From contig JACONQ010000019.1 in the NCBI GenBank assembly GCA_014281115.1, positions 1,612,001-1,676,000 on the forward strand: 64,000 bases of DNA, read 5' to 3'. Source of the DNA: Laburnicola sp. R22_1. Taxonomy: Eukaryota > Ascomycota > Dothideomycetes > Pleosporales > Didymosphaeriaceae. Within the stretch, counting starts at the first letter, position 1; each line of letters begins with the position of its first letter. The notes under the pieces were generated by a model, which saw only the letters and a program-made list of their open reading frames with translations, searched no databases and was not told the origin of the DNA. This document shows positions 56,182-64,000 of the stretch, piece by piece. Position numbers and translations under genes: made by a program.

Positions 56182-58318
56182 CCATGTTTCCCCGCTCAAC
56201 GCACAGACCCCACTCAACGCACAGTTTGAGGATGCCCACTACTACTACTTTTAAAGCTGTACAGCTCTATATAGATCAAATTATCACGAGATTTTTTGTA
56301 GTAGCATTCTTAAAAGTCGTTTTAATCGATTGGCAACGATATATTAGGTGCGATACCTCTGTGGGAGGCGTACTGTACGCGTGCGCGTTGATGGGCCAGA
56401 TGCCTCTACCACCCCTTCAATGACGGATAGATCCTCAGCATCAGCCTCTAGGTCCTCAATAACATGAGCAGGAGGTGCAGGAGCTGTGAGGCTACGCGCC
56501 TTACCCTTTTTAGCTAATTGTATATCATTCTGGAGTTGCTTTTTTAGCTGCGTGGGCGAGCAGGGCTTCTTCGCGCTCTGCAGCCTTCTGCTGTTTTTCC
56601 TGCAATTTGATCTCCTTTGCAGCCATCCTTATTTCTGCTCTTTGCTGAAGCATAGCCTGTTTCTCCTGCTTTTTCTGCTCCCTAGCTAGCTTATTGCGAT
56701 CCTTCTGGTGTTGTAGTTCTTCTGCTTTGGCGTCTTTTTGGACTTGTTGATTGCGGGCAGCTTCAACTTTAGATGGCGACCAGAAGACAGCGCCACCAGC
56801 GTAATTCTGGGAAGGTTTAAGTAGTAATGCCTTGCCACGCGTACGGCGCTTCTTCTCATTGATAAGGGCGTCTTTAAGGCGGTTGTTTTCATGCTGAAGG
56901 AGCTGTTTTTGAGTCGTGATTGCATGTATCGTGTGAGAGAGCTGTAAGGCGCGTTTATCGTAGATATCATCAACTACCTGTCGTAGGAGCCGTTCAATCT
57001 TGCGCCAGTCGCTTGCAGAGAGTACTAACAACATACTATCATTGCTTGATGGCCTCTTAGGCTCTGGATCCTTGAATTTCTTCAATATAGCGTTGCTATC
57101 CAGTAGAGAGATGCCAGTAACTCTAAATAAGTTAATAATCGTTTCCTCAGCAAACGCGGTCCTATACGCCCTATAGAAGAAGCGGAAGAAGTCGCGCTTA
57201 GTAATAGATGTAAGGCCCTAGCTGTTGTACATAAATTGGGAGAGCTCTTTAGTATATGCAGCTGAGAGAGGCTTAAAAAGGCAGACATCTAGAGGCTGCA
57301 GCGTATGAGTTGAATGCGGCGGATAGATAGCCAGGAGGATCCTATTTTAATCGCAGAACTCGATAAACTCTATTGTAATATGCGAGCCATGCCCATCAAG
57401 AAAAAGGAGCCTATAGTCGCGTTTTGCCTTCGTCTTAGTCTCCTCCTAAAAGCACCTCTTAAGCCAGGCAATGCCAAGTTCGTTGTTTGTCCATCCTAAA
57501 GGTGATGAGGCGAAGAAGGCGCGGTGCTCTTAAGGATCAAAATCCTGCAACCAGGTGTCCTAAATATTGCCAGAAGCTGCCCGATATATGAGGGCAGGAT
57601 CGAGAGAGCTGCCGTCGGCGCATATACAAGCTATCGTCGTGATCCACTCCCTGTTGCCGTCCTGGAGTACCTGCTTGACGCTACCCTGATCATACTGGCG
57701 TCGGGAGAATACGCGCTTCATTCTTGACACTACCCCAATTAAGAAGCCCTTCTCATCCATATTGTATGTATTTGATGGCGCGATGTCGTACTGCTTGATC
57801 TTATCGTCCAAAAGCTTAAAATAGAGGGCGTATTTGAAGGCTGAATCAGCTTTGTGGCGCTATTTATCAATACCAGATGTCCATCGCGATATAAGGTTGA
57901 TTTGATGCCGCGCAATATAGCGATCAACCCAGTGTTTTCCTAGCTCTTGATGGGCTATTTCTGCTGCGAAATTTCGTATCATCTCTCTTGTAGGAGGTAG
58001 GCCTCGTGTACACAGCTTTTCAATGTACTGTAGTAGCTGTTTTTCCTGTGTAGAGTTGAGGAGTCGCTTTTCTTCTGTCCGGGACGCATAGGTGCCCTGC
58101 ACCCCGCGAAAACGCTTCGAGGGCCGCGACCGCTCAACGCCGTACTCTCGCGCAACCTGAGATATATTAGGATGTTCTCCTAGCTTCAGGGATCTCAAAG
58201 CTTCAACAGCTGCGTCAATCGGGTCCATATTGGTAGAGTTATGAGGGTTGAAAGTATAGAGATTTTTGGTGCCAACTGTGCGTTGAGTGGGGTCTGTGCG
58301 TTGAGCGGGGAAACATGG
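56182..58318 (-). mobile_element. pogo/Fot1 element 3, complete with TIRs
   Basis: 2137 bp. The TIRs are identical for at least 45 bp from CCATGTTTCCCCGCTCAACG (56182) inward, and TA lies on both sides (56180-56181, 58319-58320). CTCAACGCACAG occurs twice in the TIR, 18 bp apart (56195 and 56213). Same family as element 2 by transposase and TIR layout. Confidence 0.93.
56525..58228 (-). pseudogene. pogo/Fot1 transposase of element 3, killed by stop codons
   Basis: One 568-codon frame from the ATG at 58228 to the stop at 56525, without frameshift but with about six internal stops, consistent with light RIP. Order: psq HTH, CENP-B-type HTH, DDE_1 core (NMDEKGFL, LLFLDGHGSH, HSTHTLQPLDV), then a Lys/Gln/Glu coiled coil (about 420-560) ending HAAKKATPE. 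The intact TIRs mean that it could still be moved in trans. Confidence 0.9.
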
Positions 58319-58320
58319 TA

Positions 58321-58736
58321 GTCATCAGTTGCGTGACTCATCACGTGATATCAGTTGGGTGCACATGTCAGTAACCACTCCATACTCAACAAGCAATATA
58401 CGTCGCAAAAACAATAGATAGAATGTGGCAAGGCGGTAGCTATTGAAGACTTTGGGCGAGTTCCGTCTCGCTACGATATATTGGCTCGCTCTCAATCGTA
58501 AGCTAAAGTGACGAGATATGGAAAGATCCATTACATCATGAAGCTCCACCGAGACCAGGGATGTGCCATAGTCCGAGTCTACTCATTGGAGGATAGGCTG
58601 ACCCTATTACTTGATCCTCGATTTACTTAATTGCGCACAAGACATCTCAATACAACCATCTCATTACAGCACTGATTGAAGAACATGGCAAACAATCTGT
58701 ATAGCAAAGTCTAACTAGCAACAACACTGCGATGTA
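58321..58736. other. no gene recognised
   Basis: 3' flank of the RelA/SpoT-domain gene next to pogo element 3. No supported frame. Confidence 0.4.
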
Positions 58737-60653
58737 TCAGCCTGTGGACCGATATGCATCGTCCTCCTCACTGTCATCTTCACTCGATGTAGGAGATCTC
58801 GAAAGGATGGACCCAATTGTCAGTCTTCCGAGCAGAGCTGTCCATTCAATATCCTTCGTAGCCCCCATCTGAGCTAGTCGAAAAGCAATACCACAGATGG
58901 ACTTTTCGTCGTTCGCTTCGTCATTGAACCAATCCCAAGCCGACTCCATATCACCTTTGACGCGTGAGTCGTAGGGATCGTAACCAAGGGAGTGAGGCTT
59001 TTCTTCTAACACCAGCTGCCGTCCCGTGTCTGTCAGTACAAAGTGGAGGCTCTCCCTCTGTTTCTCTGTCATCTTGATAGTCTCTTGTAGGAATTGATTT
59101 GTAAGTTCAGGGCGTCCAAAGAAGGTTTGCAAGAGGAGGAGCGCATTGATCATGATGTAACATTGCTTTCGAGGTGGTACCGTTTCGATCATGTCTTGAT
59201 CGCGGGGAGGCTAAATACTTGGTAAGCTTTGTGTTTTATGAGCATCGTAGAACCACGGTACTACAGTTAAAGTTCTCGAAATTTCTCCGTATGCATAGGG
59301 TATCGGAGCAACAACACACAGTACGGAATGTTTAAACTGGTATCGTAGGATAGACTTACCAGCATCAGATGCAAAAGACAGACAATCGCAAGCATACCCT
59401 TTGCGGGTTGAAACAGTGGTTTAATGTTGGACTTCAAATAGACGTCCAGCTTTGGCTCTTCCGGGAATCCCAGCCTAGGGTCCTTGAATGCGTCTCGCAC
59501 CGCGATTGGAAAATCTTTCTTGATTTTGACCAGGAATCGGAGAAGGACTTCAAGTCCCTCCATATCGAACTCGATATTCTCATCCCCCTCTTCTTGTGGC
59601 TGAAGTATGTCCAGTTCACGAAGGAAGATTCCGAAATCGTAATGATGTTCAAACCTGGCGACCGTCCGCTTTACGACTAACTCGTGGAACTGTTCCAGCA
59701 AAAGATCACCGGACAAAACGATTCCATTTAGTGAGTCAAGTAGTCGTTCCTCTTGCGCAGAAGGTTTGCCATATGCGTGGCTCTTATACAAGATATCATG
59801 CCCTGCTTCAGCCCATGCATGCGACAAGGCAGAAACTACCTGTATTTCTACTCGATCTCGCGGTTTATGAGAGTACTTGCCACGCTCATGGCTCTTCTTC
59901 ATCTTTGCTCGGTAGTGTATTGCAGTATATCCGGGGTGCAGGCGGCGGTACTTTCCCTTTGATCTGCCTTCGTTCAAATTTTTGCTATTAGCACTTGTAG
60001 CTGCTTTCGTCTTGTTGTCTCTTGAAGCTTTGCTATCAGTACTTGTAGTCGATTTCGTCTTGTCTTCCAAGCCATCGTGGGGTTTTATCTCTACGTGAGC
60101 GCCCCATATGGCTTTTATAACACTCTCGACTGTTCTGCGCTGGTCTTCGCTAGGTGTGTATCTGTAGACATCAGCAAGATCAGCTCGTGCGCTAGCAAAT
60201 GGGCTTATAGCATCAAATCTGCGGATGCCATACAGTTTGTTAACCCAAAGCAAAGAGTAAAAGGGTAAACTGTATGTTATCATTTAACTTTTTACTGTGG
60301 GATGCATGAAATTTCACCTACAGGATAATGCGCACTCCAGCAAGGTCATGAATATCATTCCAAATTTCATCCTCGCTTTGATAGCGATTTTGGAAGTTGT
60401 TTGCTGCGTCGCGCATTCGTATCTTTTCCTCTAAACTATCCTCTTTTTTTGCGCGGAAGGTGACGTTAAATCGCAACCCTCCTGGCCGTTTTCGGAGTTC
60501 TTCTTCGATCAGATCACTCGCGCGCTTCGCAACCTGATAATAGTGCTCTTTGTTGTAGTGCTCGAGAAAGTGATCGATACATTCAGAAGGCTCGACTGAG
60601 GAAGGCCACGTGGCCTGCCTTGGCGTGCGTTGTGTATCGCTCAAGGATGACAT
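58737..60653 (-). CDS. RelA/SpoT-domain protein (putative alarmone or nucleotide pyrophosphokinase)
   Basis: Exons 60653-60322, 60269-59360, 59210-58737. Introns are 52 nt (GTAGGT...CATACAG) and 149 nt (GTAAGT...TTTAG). Product 571 residues. The RelA/SpoT synthetase fold is read from an N-terminal helix (CIDHFLEHYNKEHYYQVAKR, 25-44), FRAKKEDSLEEKI (66-78, the place of the bacterial R-x-K-S...EK motif), IHDLAGVRIIL (101-111), GYTAIHYRAKM (224-234) and VEIQVVSALSHAWAEAGHDI (251-270) followed by LYK. The catalytic-type Glu in EIQ and the Asp in DLAG are kept. There is no HD hydrolase domain and no TGS/ACT. An inserted Lys/Ser/Thr-rich loop (about 175-220) and a 300-residue C-terminal part are unassigned. 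Such proteins occur in fungi, but product and role are, as far as I know, unclear. Confidence 0.85.
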
Positions 60654-61263
60654 CTTGGTTGCATCCAGTCAGGATAGGGCCCTGGGATATCAGGTTGAAA
60701 ACATGTGTTGCCGACCCTTGCGTGACTCACCGCCCTCGTAATTCTAAACTGTAGATAGAAAATTGCGTCTAGGCAATGTTGTTCTTGACTCAGGCCCTTC
60801 TTGAGTAGTGATTGAATAAGTTGAGACTGAAAGAATGGCCTTCAGACGAGCTGAATTTATACATGATGGCGAACGGGGATGTCGGTCTATACGAGCGCAA
60901 CAGATGTCGACTCCGAACAAGGCTGAAGGGAACTCATGATGATTGGATGGCTGAGGCAACTCATGTTGCATGTGGCGCGGGGCGCACCTAACTGCATCTT
61001 CAGCCTGGTGCCTTTTGCCTAACGAAGAACCGGTTCGAGCTCAAAATTCAGCCTTGAAGGACGAAAGTCAGTCTGCTGCGCCCTTCAAGAGAGTGAATGA
61101 CAGTTACCGACTTTGCCTCGCGGACACTGGCAGCCACGTAGACGTGCACGGGCTGCAAGCACGAGCACCACTACGCAGACTTGACCTAAGCACCACCACG
61201 CAGGCTAGACCCAAGCACTCGAAAAACACCCAACATCCCACTGTCTCCAGCCGAACTACTGTC
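60654..61263. promoter_or_regulatory. divergent intergenic region of the RelA/SpoT and CorA-like genes
   Basis: 610 bp between the two start codons. CA-rich leader before 61264. A shared promoter is possible. A direct duplication of GCACCACYACGCAG is visible at about 61166-61203. Confidence 0.4.
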
Positions 61264-62883
61264 ATGGATGACTTCGAGTTCAAACAGTTTGAAATGCACT
61301 ATTCCGGCTCGGGGAAAGAGGCATCGCCCCGGCAAACGAAATCGTACCGCAGCTACGTGGAGTTTCTGTTGCCGCGCAGCCCGTACCTATCCAATCTTGT
61401 TAATTTCTTGACAGAACCGAGAACACAGCGAAGGAGCTGCAACATAACTGCGCTGGATTTCCATGAAGGCATCCGCTTTCCCATACTTCGGGACGTACCT
61501 GATATCGATCGTCTCCCTTCGAAATTGCAAAAACGGTCGGATACAAAGGACCCTGATAATCGACTCCAAGGAAGGATATTGATCATCGAAGACCTGACAC
61601 CGGAAATGATTGAGCTACTCGGATCCAGTCTCGACATCGACCCTTTATCCTTTACACTGCACATACACACGTCAGGGAGAAGTGACATGCGATTTCCAGA
61701 CGCGGATGACGCCGTTTTACCGTCCAGACTCATCTCTCAAAACTTCATCAGTACAAGTTACCACCGGCCACTTCTCACCAATAGCAAACCCCCTGGCAAG
61801 AAGCTGATGAGGGATATGACTATCAACCGGAAACTGGTTTTTATCCGCTCCACACGGATCGGACTTGCTCAGCATTGTGTATCTGTTCTGAAAATAGAAA
61901 AGAGCAGGGACTTTTGGATAGGTTAGTAATTTGTACACATCCTTGCGCTATGTTTAACTTACTTTGCAGCTTTATTGCTTGTGGATCCGTCCATCAGCGA
62001 TACATATTATCCGACAGGTTGTAAAGACGACGAAAAGCTCAAACAGCGGTTGTCTTTGCAACCATTCCTCAGAGGCACCGAGGACTTCCTCGATCCTCCA
62101 AAATTCTCTAGCAACTGGACACCACCCAATGGGAGTCCACGTACCGGCGGAATGGCATCCGAGCTCATGCACTACTGGGCCTGCAACATACCGCAATCTT
62201 TCGACCCCGAGAACCCCAGCCTCGAATCCTTGGCGTATTACCCGCTCAAAATCGTGGCAGCGGAGTGGGTGAAATACGTTGCGGTAATGCAGCATTGTAT
62301 CAAACTGTACGAATACCACGGTGATCAGCTCCCCGAACTCGAGCAGTTCAATGCGGACCTCCGTGAACTTCAAGGCTGGCGCCGCCGCAGCATGGTCTCC
62401 AAGCAGAAAGTCAGGTCCGTGATCCGGCAGCTAAAATGGCGCACTGCCTCCAGGGAAACAAGTTGCAGTGAAATTCAGTATCTCATTGAAGATTTCGAGA
62501 TAATCAATAATGATATCAAGAATGCTGGAAGACTGCTGGAGAATACGCTGCCGGTGGTCACATCGCTCGTACAAATAATAGACGCACGGCGATCCTTTGT
62601 GGAGACTACGAACATCAGCCGTTTGACAATTTTGGCTTTAATTTTCGTCCCGCTCAGCTTTGTATCCAGTTTGTTCAGTATGAACCAGAACAATGTGCCG
62701 GGAGGACCAAACTTCTGGGTCTACTTCGCTGTGGCAGTGCCGCTTACGCTGGTGGTATTTCTCATTGCGAGACCGCCGATCGAAATGGTTTCGAAAGCTG
62801 TCCAGTGGTTCAAAGGCCCTGAGGGGAAGAGGGTATCACGCAATGCTTCCAGAGTGGCCGGCAGAGATGTATCCGAAGCATGA
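61264..62883 (+). CDS. CorA-like divalent metal-ion channel protein
   Basis: Exon 1 is 61264-61921; intron 61922-61969 (48 nt, GTTAGT...TTAAC...GCAG); exon 2 is 61970-62883. Product 523 residues. A long soluble N-terminal region is followed by a helical stalk (about 350-435, ending DARRSFVETTNISRLT). Two membrane helices close to the C-terminus, about 437-457 (LALIFVPLSFVSSLF) and 468-488 (FWVYFAVAVPLTLVVFLIA), are the CorA topology. The pore motif GMN of Mg2+ channels is replaced by SMNQN. The conserved F-x-P-L-[ST]-F helix and short basic tail are typical of fungal CorA-like proteins, many of which are accessory-region genes of unknown role. Plasma or internal membrane. Divergent from the RelA/SpoT gene. 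Confidence 0.88.
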
Positions 62884-63266
62884 GGTTGACTCGCAAGACG
62901 ACGGATGCACAACAGGGAAAGCTCTTAGGTAATATCAGTATAATATTGACGGTGCCCAAATGGTCCATAGCGGAATAACGAGTCAACGAACGGATAGGAA
63001 AACCATATATGGAAGAGCAAGACCACATATGAAACTGAAAGCAGACATAAGAAACGCTAGAACTGTCGAAAAGGGAGAAGAAAATGAGAGCGGCATGAAC
63101 GTTTCCCCTTCGCTTCCCTATCCTTGAATATGCATAAACAAACCAGAACACCTGCTTCCAAGATGCGCAGCGCAAACCTAGTTCCCACGACAAAGGAAAG
63201 TACGATTAGAGCAGTAGTGGCGATTGCGAACCGAAGACCTAGAATCTCGCTCCCGACCTGCCCCGC
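62884..63266. other. no gene recognised
   Basis: Convergent 3' flanks; nothing supported. Confidence 0.4.
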
Positions 63267-63686
63267 TCACGAGAAGCTGACAAACTTCGGATCCCGCGGC
63301 AGTCCGTCTGGCCCGATGTTGTTCTTCTTGAAGCGATCTTGCATGTACAGCTGCCGCGCCTCGTCGAAGTCTACACCCCGTCTTTTCATGATAGCTTGCA
63401 CCTCGCGCTTCGCTGCACCGTCCAGTCCTTGTCGCGAATCCCCGGCTTCCACGTTGGCGTTCAAGTCAAACGCAGAGGATGTCAGGCCGGCTTCTATGTC
63501 GTCGCGGAACGATGTCGGCAGGCGCGTGTAGAGGGGCTCGGGGATAGGGACACGGTGCATCCAATGGTGTCGGGTAAAGTACGCGACTGCCAACTATCAG
63601 CGACATGATTCGAGCGCGTGAAGAGAATACATACCGGTCCCAAGAACAAGTACAGCAAAGGTGAGAGAGTAGAAGACGTAGCCCAT
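63267..63686 (-). CDS. small single-span membrane protein, unknown
   Basis: Exons 63686-63635 and 63586-63267. The intron 63587-63634 is 48 nt (GTATGT...TTGGCAG) and the join reads LVLGTVAYFTRHHW. Product 123 residues: an N-terminal membrane helix (YVFYSLTFAVLVLGTVAYF) followed by a soluble, charged helical domain with RRGVDFDEARQLYMQDRF and a conserved-looking end (IGPDGLPRDPKFVSFS). The ordered C-terminus and clean splice argue for a real gene. No function known to me; a mitochondrial or ER membrane anchor is possible. Confidence 0.75.
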
Positions 63687-63923
63687 GGTTGCGTTGTATT
63701 GAGGGTAGGTGATAGTTGGAGCCGTCAAGCCTCAAACGGAGGTATTGTGGCTGAGATCGTCGTCAGCTCACCGATGGCCCGTGCGGCCGGATATACAATA
63801 TTCCATCCCCGCGATGACGCCAGCCCGATGCGGACATACAAGCGAATTTCCGCTGCCACACCAAATCTACTCCTACAACTCGGACATCGACGCCGGCCTA
63901 TCCAACACTCGATAACCGCAGCA

Positions 63924-64000
63924 ATGGCCACTCTTTCTTCCGACCTGATCTGGGAAATCACCCGTGAGTGCGATCCGGAATAAAGAGCATGGATATGATA
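63924..64000 (+). CDS. RPL28: 60S ribosomal protein L28 (eL28), first exon only
   Basis: ATG at 63924; exon 1 runs to 63963 and codes for MATLSSDLIWEIT plus one base, followed by a GTGAGT donor. SSDLIWEITR is the start of fungal eL28 proteins (the animal form begins similarly with a DLxWxxxR pattern). An intron directly after the first dozen codons is typical of fungal ribosomal protein genes. The rest lies beyond the window. It is divergent from the small membrane protein at 63267, sharing about 240 bp. Confidence 0.75.

Noticed and set aside
1..64000. CRISPR arrays, bacterial operons, prophage or biosynthetic cluster
   Set aside because: Intron-containing genes show eukaryotic DNA; no spaced repeats of CRISPR type and no PKS, NRPS or terpene synthase motifs were seen.

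Overview
The window is nuclear DNA of a filamentous ascomycete, most likely a dothideomycete of the Pleosporales type. The genes have short introns (mostly 45-63 nt) with GTRNGT donors and CTRAC branch sites. Core fungal genes are present: TOM7, SF3B4, EPL1, RKM4, KAE1, an IPC mannosyltransferase, the AMPK beta subunit, and exon 1 of RPL28. AT-rich islands and transposons carry C-to-T and G-to-A damage typical of repeat-induced point mutation (RIP). Species cannot be fixed from the sequence. Gene calls are ORFs plus splice sites read by eye; nothing was run against a database.

Layout. 1-780 holds the end of an unidentified open frame. 790-4980 is a heavily RIP-degraded AT island containing a Fot1/pogo element with recognisable terminal inverted repeats (TIRs). 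5-8.5 kb is a long GC-rich leader in front of a WOPR (Gti1/Pac2) transcription factor (8547-10265). 10.3-15 kb has no convincing gene but contains a near-perfect 61-bp hairpin (13025-13161) and a 125-bp dispersed repeat with 14-bp direct flanks. A NIPA-type membrane protein follows (15013-17219, minus).

17.8-26.5 kb is accessory: small TATA-driven genes, two of them related and one broken, then a transposon cluster (a hAT and two complete pogo/Fot1 elements only 6 bp apart). The cluster may split the last small gene.

26.9-49.3 kb is a housekeeping block: an unknown 711-residue protein, TOM7 and SF3B4 (divergent pair), a patatin-like phospholipase, EPL1, RKM4 and KAE1 (divergent pair), the GT32 mannosyltransferase, a small membrane protein, and AMPK beta. 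49.3-58.3 kb is again accessory: gene-poor DNA, an AT island with two more copies of the short repeat, an orphan membrane protein, a C2H2 zinc-finger protein, and a third complete pogo element. 58.7-62.9 kb has a divergent pair: a RelA/SpoT-domain protein (alarmone-synthetase fold, unusual in fungi) and a CorA-like metal-ion channel protein. The window ends with a small membrane protein and the first exon of RPL28.

The observations I would follow first are the RelA/SpoT-CorA head-to-head pair, the long hairpin at 13.0 kb, the twin 17-18 bp-spaced motifs shared by the TIRs of all four pogo elements, and the small-gene cluster beside the transposon nest.
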